From positions 246,499 to 310,498 of the forward strand of contig NZ_MDKB01000002.1 of NCBI RefSeq assembly GCF_001715295.1: 64,000 nt of DNA, in the 5' to 3' direction. The notes beneath the pieces are model-generated. The model had not been told where the DNA came from, did not search any database, and saw only the letters and a list, made by a program, of their open reading frames with translations. The position numbers were made by a program, and so were the translations under genes. Shown piece after piece: positions 40,196-47,799 of this stretch (position 1 is the first letter of the stretch; every line of letters starts with the position of its first letter). The DNA is from Streptomyces griseus (GTDB lineage Bacteria; Actinomycetota; Actinomycetes; Streptomycetales; Streptomycetaceae).

Positions 40196-41607
40196 CGGAT
40201 GCTCCCCTTGTCGAACGCCGCTTCGAGCTGCCGCTCCGGGGAGCGGGCGAGGTCGAAGACCTCGGTCTCCCAGGAATACGCTTCCACGTCCCGTGCGGGA
40301 GCCGTGGCCTTCCTGAGACCGTTCAGGAGGGTCCCCGCACGCAGCGACAGCAGACTGAACGAACCCGCGTCACCGATGCCGTGGCTCGATTCGCACAGTC
40401 CGTTGAGGAACAGCGGCGGGGTGCTGTCGCTGTGGGAGCGCAGCCGGTAGTCCGGCTCGACGACCAGATGGCCGTCGTCGTCGACCTGGAAGCGGTCGAT
40501 CACGCCGGCCAGCAGCGCCGGATACGGCTCCTGGTGCTCTCCCGGTCCGAGGTCACGGAATCCGGTCGCGAGGATCACCAGGTCCGCGTGGTCCGTCGAC
40601 ACCTCCTTGGTGTGGACCTCCTCCACCTCGAGGCGCACTCCGGTCCCGACCGGTTCGGCCGTCCTGATCGCACTGTTGCCGCGGACGAACACCCGCTGGT
40701 CGCCGTCCAGGCGCTGCTCGTACATCAGCGCGTACAGGTGGTGCAGGACGTCGGCGTCGGTCGACGAATAGTTGGTGGGCCGCATGTACGCGTCGAGCTC
40801 GCGCTTGCTCGCCCGGTCCGCCCGGTAGTAGTAGTCCGTGAACGAGGGGAAGAAGCCCTCCTCGCTGAACGGGCTGGTGTCCTTGAGCGGCAGCCCGAAC
40901 TTCCGCACGTAGTTGACGATTCTGGCCTGCGGGAAGCGGTGGGCGAGGTCGAGGACGATCTCGACGGCGCTCTGGCTGCCGCCGATGACGGCGATCGACC
41001 GCGGGGGCTCGCCGGTCAGCTCGCGCACCGTGTGCAGATAGCGGGTGAGGTGGCACACCCGGGGACTGTCCAGACCGGCGAACGGCTCCGGGACGAACGG
41101 GGTGCGGCCGGTGCCCACCACCAGCGACCGGGCCCGGTGCTGCGATCCGTCCGCGCACGTCACCACGTACTCCGCGGTGCCGCCGTTCTCGGACACGGCG
41201 ACGTCGGTCGCCCGCGCGCCGAACGCGACCTGCGGCCGGAACTGCCGGGTGACCCAGTCGATGTACTGCGCGTACTCCTTGCGCAGCGGGAACTCCAGGG
41301 GCAGGTTCAGGTGCTCGATGAGCCTGCCCTGTTCGAAGAGGTAGTTGAGGAAGCTGTAACGACTGCGCGGATTGCGCAGGGTGACGAGGTCCCGATTGGG
41401 ATGGTTCTGCATGTTGGAACCGTCCAGCAGCAGCCCTCCCTGCCATACCGGGTGGGCCGCGGCCTCCAGGAAGAAGGCGCGCGTACCCGGCTGCTCCTCC
41501 TGGAGCGCGATGGCGAGCGACAGGTTCGCGGGGCCGAACCCGACACCGAGCACATCCACGGGTTCGGAGGCCGGCGCGGTCGCCTGGACGTCGGATCGAT
41601 CAGTCAT
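40192..41607 (-). CDS. L-lysine/L-ornithine N-hydroxylase (SidA/IucD/PvdA family)
   Basis: A 471-residue flavin N-monooxygenase that hydroxylates the side-chain amine of a diamino acid with FAD, NADPH and O2. FAD-binding GVGFGPANLSLAIAL is at the N-terminus, the NADPH site is AVIGGSQSAVEIVLDLAHRF, and the C-terminal ATGF-type motif reads LVILATGFRDLG. The length fits PvdA/SidA. Substrate choice (ornithine, lysine or a shorter diamine) is undetermined. Its stop overlaps the A-T gene start, so both are translated together. In this cluster it could supply a hydroxamate or an N-O bond for further chemistry by the adjacent sulfotransferase. Confidence 0.93.
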   Translation of the reverse strand: MTDRSDVQATAPASEPVDVLGVGFGPANLSLAIALQEEQPGTRAFFLEAAAHPVWQGGLLLDGSNMQNHPNRDLVTLRNPRSRYSFLNYLFEQGRLIEHLNLPLEFPLRKEYAQYIDWVTRQFRPQVAFGARATDVAVSENGGTAEYVVTCADGSQHRARSLVVGTGRTPFVPEPFAGLDSPRVCHLTRYLHTVRELTGEPPRSIAVIGGSQSAVEIVLDLAHRFPQARIVNYVRKFGLPLKDTSPFSEEGFFPSFTDYYYRADRASKRELDAYMRPTNYSSTDADVLHHLYALMYEQRLDGDQRVFVRGNSAIRTAEPVGTGVRLEVEEVHTKEVSTDHADLVILATGFRDLGPGEHQEPYPALLAGVIDRFQVDDDGHLVVEPDYRLRSHSDSTPPLFLNGLCESSHGIGDAGSFSLLSLRAGTLLNGLRKATAPARDVEAYSWETEVFDLARSPERQLEAAFDKGSIR

Positions 41608-41625
41608 GCGGCACCTCGGATTGCG

Positions 41626-42492
41626 TCATCCCGCGTCAGCATTGTTCTCCCGTCCCGCGGGCCGGCCGACGATCAGTGCCGGGTCCGCCCGCATCTCCTC
41701 GTACCAGTAGCGCCACTTCGCCACGTCGCCCGCGAGGCCGGCGGCGGCGATGATCTCTTCCTCCCGCTCCCAGCGGACCTCGCCCCGGGGCTGGATTCCG
41801 CTGCTTCCCAGGACCTTGCGGTAGAAGGGGTCGTCGCCCTTGCGGACGTCGCTCATCAGAGCGCCCACCTCGGGCGAGACCAGTTGCAGGCCGGGGCGGG
41901 GCGCCCAGCTCTCGAGACCGACGACCGGGGGCAGCCCGAGCGCCGTCATCAGGGCGGCCGTGACGCCGGCGGGGTCGGCCCGCAGGTCGTCGGAGTCGAC
42001 GAGCACGTACGGGACGTCCCGTGACCGGCACTGCTCGATCTGCTCACGCAGCGACTGCCAGCCGCTCTCGAAGGCCGGGAAGGTCTCCGCGCCGTTCAGC
42101 TGGCGCACGATCCGCAGCCGGGAGGTGGTGGACAGACGGGGGTCGCAGATCACGAAGACCGGCGCCGCCGTGGCGAGCCCGGCGAGCTGCCCGAACTGGG
42201 CCTCGCTGAGCTGGAAACTCATCTCCTTCATCAACAGGCCGCCGCCGTGCGGCACGTCGGCCAGCGAGACCCGGTGGCCGGACGCGACGTCCATGGGGTT
42301 GGCCAGGACGCTCTCGACGGATTCCGGACCCTGGTCACCCCAGTAGCAGGCCTCGAAGGGTTCGTGGCAATGGTGGGTCACCGCGGGGTGCTGCCACAGC
42401 AGCCGTGCCACGGCGGTCGACCCGGTGCGCGGCGGTGATATCAGTACCAGCCGGGTCGTGTACACGGAGGTCAACGCAGCTTCCAATTCCAC
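41626..42492 (-). CDS. Sulfotransferase-family protein
   Basis: A protein of about 288 residues with the PAPS 5'-phosphosulfate loop near the N-terminus (LVLISPPRTGSTAVARLLW) and a downstream region resembling the 3'-phosphate loop (FVICDPRLSTTSRLRIVRQ). It probably transfers sulfate to a hydroxyl, N-hydroxyl or amine of a precursor or of the peptide. The start is uncertain: GTG at 42492 lies just after AAGGAG, with a TTG two codons on as an alternative. It lies 18 bases upstream of the N-hydroxylase gene, suggesting linked steps. Confidence 0.8.
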   Translation of the reverse strand: MELEAALTSVYTTRLVLISPPRTGSTAVARLLWQHPAVTHHCHEPFEACYWGDQGPESVESVLANPMDVASGHRVSLADVPHGGGLLMKEMSFQLSEAQFGQLAGLATAAPVFVICDPRLSTTSRLRIVRQLNGAETFPAFESGWQSLREQIEQCRSRDVPYVLVDSDDLRADPAGVTAALMTALGLPPVVGLESWAPRPGLQLVSPEVGALMSDVRKGDDPFYRKVLGSSGIQPRGEVRWEREEEIIAAAGLAGDVAKWRYWYEEMRADPALIVGRPAGRENNADAG

Positions 42493-42561
42493 TGTCTCCT
42501 TAACTGCCGGCTCGGCCCGGCGACGGCCGGAGCCATGGGGTGTCAGGGCTCTCACGGGATC

Positions 42562-43860
42562 TCACCGCGGTCGGAGCGCCTGGTCGAGATCGGCGACGAT
42601 GTCGTCCAGGTGCTCCATGCCGATGCTCAGCCTGATCATGTCCGGCGGCACCGGAACCCGGGCCGGGTCGGCGTCCGCGGCCTGTTTGTGTGTGGTGGCG
42701 CCGGGGATCGTGGCCGTGCTCCTGACCTGGCCGAGGTTGTTCGCCCGCCAGACGAGCGCGAGCCGGTCCATCACCTCGTGGGCGGCCCGGACACCGCCGG
42801 CCGGGCGGAAACAGAGGAGGAAGCCGAACCGGTTCTCCGGCTCTCCCCCGTCCCGTTCGCTGTCGACCAGCCACATGTCGCGCTTGGCGATGTGGTGCGA
42901 CCGGTGGCTCTCGAGTCCGGGGTGGAAGACCTCGACGACGCCGGCGTGGCCCTCGAGGTGGCGTGCCACCTCGAGCGCGGTGCGGGACATGGCGTCCACC
43001 CGGCCGCGCAGCTCCCGGATGTCGGCGAGGATCGTCCACGCGTTGAACGGGCTGATGACCGCGCCCATGTCCCGCAGCGGACCGCGGCGCAGGTGTCCCG
43101 CGTAGTCCGCCGAGAGTTCCGCGGGCTGGCCGCGCAGCTCCAGACCGTGCCGGGCGATCACCGCTCCGCCCATGCTCCGTCCGCTGGCGCCGGCCGCCTT
43201 GGTGAGCGAGTGCACCACGATGTCCGCGCCGAGCGCCAGCGGACGGAGCAGGGCGGGCGTGGCGAGGGTCGCGTCGACGACGAGCGGGACCCCTGCGGCC
43301 CGGGCCAGCTCCGACAGCGCGGGGATGTCCACGAGCTGGACCGTCGGGTTCGACGGGACCTCCGCGTAGAGGAACCGGGTGCGCCCGTCGATGTGGCGCG
43401 CCCAGTCCCCGACGGCCAGCGGGTCGTCGACCCAGCGCACGTCGACACCGCGTTCCTGCCCGTACCGCTTGTCGAAGACCATGGTCGTGGAGCCGTAACA
43501 CTGCGGTGACGCGACGATGTTGGGCCGGTCACCGGAGGCTGCGGACAGCAGCGGCATCGTGGCCAGGGTGATCGCGCCCATCCCGGTCGCGGTGAGCGCG
43601 GCGCTCACCGCGGCGTCGACCCGGTATCCCTCCAGGGCCGCCACGGTGTGCTCCAGGACGCGGACCGTCGGGTTGCCCCGCCGCGCGTAGACCCAGCCGT
43701 CGCCGTCCTCCGCGGTGGCGGCGAGCATCGCCTCCATCGACGGGAAACTCTGCGCGGTGGCCAGGTGTGCGGGCTCGCTCAGCGCACCGAGGTGGTGGGC
43801 GGACTCCGCATGGTCGTAGGCGCCGCTGACGGCCAGGGTCGTGAATCGGGCGCCCGTCAC
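42562..43860 (-). CDS. Cystathionine-gamma-synthase-like PLP enzyme
   Basis: A 432-residue member of the Cys/Met metabolism PLP family. It shows WVYARRGNPTVRVLE, the active-site tyrosine region PQCYGSTTMVF and the Schiff-base lysine in VVHSLTKAAGASGRSMGG. The usual GH(G/S)D after the lysine is replaced by ASGRS, so the acceptor or leaving group may differ from standard transsulfuration enzymes. Relatives in secondary metabolism (for example LolC, CndF, Fub7) form C-N or C-C bonds at the gamma carbon of an activated homoserine. The GTG start overlaps a 14-codon leader ORF with its own ribosome binding site. It lies between the sulfotransferase and DUF885 genes. Confidence 0.88.
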   Translation of the reverse strand: MTGARFTTLAVSGAYDHAESAHHLGALSEPAHLATAQSFPSMEAMLAATAEDGDGWVYARRGNPTVRVLEHTVAALEGYRVDAAVSAALTATGMGAITLATMPLLSAASGDRPNIVASPQCYGSTTMVFDKRYGQERGVDVRWVDDPLAVGDWARHIDGRTRFLYAEVPSNPTVQLVDIPALSELARAAGVPLVVDATLATPALLRPLALGADIVVHSLTKAAGASGRSMGGAVIARHGLELRGQPAELSADYAGHLRRGPLRDMGAVISPFNAWTILADIRELRGRVDAMSRTALEVARHLEGHAGVVEVFHPGLESHRSHHIAKRDMWLVDSERDGGEPENRFGFLLCFRPAGGVRAAHEVMDRLALVWRANNLGQVRSTATIPGATTHKQAADADPARVPVPPDMIRLSIGMEHLDDIVADLDQALRPR

Positions 43861-43901
43861 AGCAGCGCCTCGTCTTCCACCCGCGTGGGCCCGTTGCTCA
43901 C
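43857..43901 (-). CDS. Possible 14-codon leader ORF coupled to the PLP enzyme gene
   Basis: AAAGGAAGCAGCC precedes a GTG that reads VSNGPTRVEDEALL and stops at a TGA overlapping the GTG start of the PLP enzyme (CTGTGACG). The ribosome binding site here is better than the one in front of the enzyme itself, so the mini-ORF may deliver ribosomes by reinitiation. It could also reflect an N-terminal frameshift, since the frames differ by one base. Confidence 0.4.
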   Translation of the reverse strand: MSNGPTRVEDEALL

Positions 43902-43974
43902 GGCTGCTTCCTTTCCGTCACAGTGCTGCGGTGGACTGGTGGTCTGCGGGGCAGGGATCGTTCGCCGGCGCGGC

Positions 43975-45690
43975 CTAGAGCCGGGCCAGCTCGTCCTCGA
44001 GGTCGTCGAGACCGAGCGGGCCGAGCGACAGCGCGGCCGTGTGCCAGGACTTCAGGTCCAGCTTTCCGCCGCGCTCCGCGTGGGCCGCCGCGGCCGCGGT
44101 CCGGCCGTCGAGCCAGGCCTTCTCGCCGAGCTTGTAGGAGATCGCCTGGCCGGGCAGGCCGAGGTAGCGGTCGATCTCGCTGTCGAGGTATGCGGCGGAC
44201 TGCCCGCTGTGGGCGGCGAGGAACTCCCTCGCGAGGCCGGGGGTCCAGCGCTGTCCGGCGGCGACCGGGGCGTCTGCCGGGATGTCCAGGGACAGGTGCA
44301 CCCCGATGTCGACCAGGACCCGCACGGCGCGCAGCATCTGCCAGTCGAGGAAGCCCAGGCGCTCGCCGGGGGTGCGCAGGTGGCCGAGCTCGTCCATCAG
44401 TCGTTCCGCGTACATCGCCCAGCCCTCGGTACAGGCGTCGATGGCGGCGAGGGCGGACTGGTACGTCGACAGTTCGGTTCCCAGATACCGCCACTGGGCG
44501 AGTTGCAGATGGTGGCCCGGTACGCCCTCGTGGTGCCAGACACTGCGCAGGCTCCACAGGGGGAAGCGGGTACGGCCCTGGGTGGGCAGCCAGGTCCGGC
44601 CGGGACGCGTGAAGTCGACGCTCGGCGGGGTGTAGTAGGCGGCCGAGCCGGTGCCCGTCGGCGCGATGGCGGCCTCCACCACGCGCACGGGAGGCGCCAG
44701 ATCGAAGGTGGTGCCGTCGAGGGCGTCGATCGCCTGGTCCATCCAGTCCTGCAGTCGCAGCCGCACCGGTTCCACCCCTTCCACGGCCTCGCCGTGGAGG
44801 TCGAGATGGCGCATCGCCTCGACGGCGGTGGCCCCCGGCAGCACGGACGCGGCCTCGGCCCGCATCTCGGCCCGGATCCTCCGGTACTCCTCCCACGCCC
44901 AGGCGTAGGTCTCCCGCAGGTCGAGCGAGGCGCCCGTCCAGAACCGCGCCCAGGTGCGGTACCGGTCGGCGCCCACACCGTCGGGTCGGCCCTCGGTCGC
45001 GGGCAGATGGTCGGCGCGCAACCAGTCCCGCAGTCCGGCCAGGGCCGCCGCGGCGTCGCGGGCCGCGGCGTCGAGTTCGGCCCGCAGCGCCGGCGGCACG
45101 TCGGCGCCCTCGCAGAAACCCGCGTACCAGCCGCGGCCGTCGCAGTCGCGGCTCCAGACGTCGAGCTGGTCGGCGATGACGCGGATCTGTCGCGGGGCCG
45201 CGACGAAGGTGCGCTTCTCCAGGCCCTGGGTCAGGGACTCGCGGAAGCCGTCGAGCATCCGCGGGACGAGACCCATCCGGCGCGCGACCGCCGTCCAGTC
45301 GTCCGCGGTCCGGGTCGGCATCAGCTGGAAGATGTCTTGGACGCGCTGTTGCAGGCCGAAGACGTTGACGATCTCCCGCAGGTACTCGTCGTCGGCGCTG
45401 ATGGCCAGGTCGGCCTCCAGGCGCTCGCGCAGCAGGCGCCCGCACCGTCGCTCCTCGGGCGACAGGGTGCCGGCCGCGGCCCGCTCGGCGCGGTCCAGGT
45501 CGCGCAGGGACGTACGGAACACATCGTCCATGCGGGCCCGGCCCTGCGGCGAGAGGTCGGGCATCTCGCCCCGGCCCTGCGGAACCCCCAGCCACGTGGC
45601 GATGCCCGGCTCCACCCGGGCGATCTGCGTGACGTAGGCGTCCGCCACCTCGCGCACCGCACGGGAACCGGCAGCTATGTCGTCGCCCAC
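43975..45690 (-). CDS. DUF885 putative metallohydrolase
   Basis: A DUF885 family protein of about 571 residues, cytoplasmic (no signal peptide). The metal site HHEGVPGHHLQLAQW, near residue 395, carries the HExxPGH pattern, with a downstream ACTEGWAMYAERLMDELG likely providing the glutamate ligand. Family members are regarded as zinc peptidases or carboxypeptidase-like enzymes, but few have been tested. Within the NRPS cluster it may trim or open a peptide, or inactivate the product in the producer. The start GTG at 45690 follows GGTGGAG; an ATG at 45723 has no ribosome binding site. Confidence 0.85.
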   Translation of the reverse strand: MGDDIAAGSRAVREVADAYVTQIARVEPGIATWLGVPQGRGEMPDLSPQGRARMDDVFRTSLRDLDRAERAAAGTLSPEERRCGRLLRERLEADLAISADDEYLREIVNVFGLQQRVQDIFQLMPTRTADDWTAVARRMGLVPRMLDGFRESLTQGLEKRTFVAAPRQIRVIADQLDVWSRDCDGRGWYAGFCEGADVPPALRAELDAAARDAAAALAGLRDWLRADHLPATEGRPDGVGADRYRTWARFWTGASLDLRETYAWAWEEYRRIRAEMRAEAASVLPGATAVEAMRHLDLHGEAVEGVEPVRLRLQDWMDQAIDALDGTTFDLAPPVRVVEAAIAPTGTGSAAYYTPPSVDFTRPGRTWLPTQGRTRFPLWSLRSVWHHEGVPGHHLQLAQWRYLGTELSTYQSALAAIDACTEGWAMYAERLMDELGHLRTPGERLGFLDWQMLRAVRVLVDIGVHLSLDIPADAPVAAGQRWTPGLAREFLAAHSGQSAAYLDSEIDRYLGLPGQAISYKLGEKAWLDGRTAAAAAHAERGGKLDLKSWHTAALSLGPLGLDDLEDELARL

Positions 45691-45857
45691 GTGTCTCCAC
45701 CTCACCCTGCATCGTTCGGTCATGGCACTGCCCGGGGGCACGGCGATGCGCCGTGGACCACGCGACGGACTCGGAAAACGCGGTGCGCCGCACCGCCGGG
45801 AAACAGACTGGCCCGGCCCGATCGGCCGGTCAATGAAGGCCGGATTGAACGCGGCGA

Positions 45858-46880
45858 TCAGCGGGGCAGGAGCATTCCGGCGCCCTTGTCGCGGGCGAGG
45901 GAGTGGACGCGGGTCGCGAGAGCCACGTCGTGGACACCCATGCCGAAGGGGTTGATCACCGTGCGGTCGGTGGAGCTGATCGAGCGCTCGTAGGCGCCCG
46001 CCAGCAGGGTGGCGAGGTCCGCGTCGACCTGCCGGGCCCCCGGCGCGTCGGTCCCCGGTCCGGTGGCCCGCCCGGCTCCGGCGAGGCGGCCCAGGAGGCG
46101 GGTGTCGTCCTCGCTGACGAGGTGCCAGTCGTCGACGAACAGGTGTTCCGCGCCCAGGAGTACGTCCTCGGCGGCGTCGTCCAGGGACACGTTGACGAAG
46201 ACGGAGCCCTCCGGCAGCCAGGCCAGCGGGACGTAGGGGGTCGTGGTCGTCGTGCAGGCGAGGGTGACCGGGGCCGAGCGGACCGCCTCTTCGGGGCCGG
46301 CCGCGATCTCGACCTCGATCTGCGGCAGCGACGTGCGCAGGTCCTCGGCGAACGCCCGGCATCTGGCCGGGGACAGGTCGAAGACGCTGACCGACTTCAC
46401 CGCGCCGTGCGCCGCGAGCAGACCCAGGTGCGTGCGTGCCTGTACGCCGGACCCCAGCAGGGCCACCCGGTCGAAGGTGGAGAGCGGGCGGACCGCGCGC
46501 AGCGCGGCGACGGAGACGGCCGCGGTGCGCAGCGCGCTGATGTGCGCGCCCTCCATGATGCAGACGGGTTCGGCCGTTTCCCCGTCGAAGAGCAGGATCA
46601 GCCCGGCGGCACGGGGCAGGCCCCGGTCCGGATTGCTCAGGCTGGCGTTGATGACCTTGCATCCGTACGCGCCCTCGTGCCAGGCGGGCAGGACCAGGCT
46701 GCGGGCCGCGGCGCCGTCGGGAGCCCGCCAGCGCAGCGCCGCCTCGGCCGCCACTCCGGACCGGTGCGCGCGCACCCCTAGGAACGCCTCGGTGACCGCG
46801 GTGAGCGGGTCGATCTCGGCGCACAGCGACCTGACGGTGGCACCGTCGAGGTACCGCAGACGGCTGGGTTCGGCTCGCAT
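45858..46880 (-). CDS. Ornithine cyclodeaminase / SbnB-like amino acid dehydrogenase
   Basis: A 340-residue member of the ornithine cyclodeaminase/mu-crystallin family. The dinucleotide motif VALLGSGVQARTHLGLL lies near residue 125, with the substrate region INASLSNPDRGLPRAAGLI before it. In siderophore and antibiotic pathways SbnB relatives oxidatively cleave N-(2-amino-2-carboxyethyl)-glutamate to 2,3-diaminopropionate plus 2-oxoglutarate. Simple ornithine-to-proline conversion is the other option. No SbnA-type cysteine synthase partner is visible. The ATG at 46880 follows GAGAGGAAG. It is divergent from the type II thioesterase with about 80 bases between starts. Confidence 0.88.
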   Translation of the reverse strand: MRAEPSRLRYLDGATVRSLCAEIDPLTAVTEAFLGVRAHRSGVAAEAALRWRAPDGAAARSLVLPAWHEGAYGCKVINASLSNPDRGLPRAAGLILLFDGETAEPVCIMEGAHISALRTAAVSVAALRAVRPLSTFDRVALLGSGVQARTHLGLLAAHGAVKSVSVFDLSPARCRAFAEDLRTSLPQIEVEIAAGPEEAVRSAPVTLACTTTTTPYVPLAWLPEGSVFVNVSLDDAAEDVLLGAEHLFVDDWHLVSEDDTRLLGRLAGAGRATGPGTDAPGARQVDADLATLLAGAYERSISSTDRTVINPFGMGVHDVALATRVHSLARDKGAGMLLPR

Positions 46881-46959
46881 GGACTGCTTCCTCTCGTTTC
46901 GGAACAGGAAAATCTGCGCCCCTTGAGGGGCTCGGACGGGCTCCCTTACGGTCGCCCGC

Positions 46960-47727
46960 ATGACATCTCCGCGACCTCGTCCCAAGAAGCCTCCGCGCTG
47001 GCTCCTGCGCACCCCGGACCCGGATGCGGCGGCCCGGCTCTTCCTCTTCCCCTACTCGGGGTGCGGCGCCTCGATGTACCAGGCGTGGCCTCGGCACATC
47101 GGGGCGGTCGACGTCTGTCCGATCCAGCCGCCGGCCCGCCAGAACCGGATCGCCGAGCCGCACTACGGCACGTACGACGCCATGGCGCGGGACCTCGTCG
47201 CGTACCTGCGGCCGTACCTGGACCGGCCCTTCGCGTTCTTCGGGCACTGCGGCGGGGCGCTACCCGGGGTGGAGGTGGCCCGGCAACTCGCCGCAGCCGG
47301 CCTCCCGTTGCCCCGACGGGTCTTCGTCTCGGGACAGGTGGCGCCGCACGACGGCCCGTACAGCCGGCTCTTCGCGCTCGACCGCGACGGGCTCCGTGCC
47401 GAACTGGGCCGCATCATCACCGCGCTCGGTGGTGAGCCCGGCGGCCCGCTCGTCGAGATGGGCCTGACCGTCCTGGCCGACGATCTGGAGGCGAACCGGT
47501 TGTACACCCCCGGCCGGATCGTCATCCCTTCGGGGATCACGGCGATCGGCTGGTCCGAGGACACCGAGATCCCCACGAAGCTCATGGGCGGCTGGCCTGA
47601 CGTGTCGGCCGACTGCCGGTCCGTCGAGCTGAGCGGCGACCACTTCGCCTTCCTCTCCGCGCCCGAGGCCCTGCTCGCCGAGATCCGCCGGGACATAGGT
47701 CCGGTGGCCGGTATCCCGGCCGAGTAG
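46960..47727 (+). CDS. Type II thioesterase with Cys nucleophile
   Basis: A 255-residue editing thioesterase of the GrsT/RifR type, which removes stalled or wrong acyl groups from NRPS carrier domains. The start of the fold (ARLFLFPYSGCGASMYQAWP) and the terminal histidine (LSGDHFAFLSAPEALLAEI) are canonical. The nucleophile elbow reads FFGHCGGALPG, so cysteine replaces the usual serine of GHSMG. A few thioesterases work with cysteine; whether this one is an editor or a release enzyme is open. It is the only rightward gene of the cluster and converges on the acylase gene across a hairpin. Confidence 0.92.
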   Translation: MTSPRPRPKKPPRWLLRTPDPDAAARLFLFPYSGCGASMYQAWPRHIGAVDVCPIQPPARQNRIAEPHYGTYDAMARDLVAYLRPYLDRPFAFFGHCGGALPGVEVARQLAAAGLPLPRRVFVSGQVAPHDGPYSRLFALDRDGLRAELGRIITALGGEPGGPLVEMGLTVLADDLEANRLYTPGRIVIPSGITAIGWSEDTEIPTKLMGGWPDVSADCRSVELSGDHFAFLSAPEALLAEIRRDIGPVAGIPAE

Positions 47728-47748
47728 GAAGGGGTGGCCGGCCGGGCC

Positions 47749-47777
47749 GCGGGCGGCGGGTGTCCCGCACCGCCCGC
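47749..47777. terminator. Bidirectional terminator between convergent genes
   Basis: GCGGGCGG-CGGG (47749-47760) pairs with CCCG-CA-CCGCCCGC (47764-47777) around a three-base loop. It lies 22 bases from each of the two convergent stop codons, so it can serve both the thioesterase and the acylase transcripts. Confidence 0.7.
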
Positions 47778-47799
47778 ACGCTCTTCTCCGCCGGCCACC

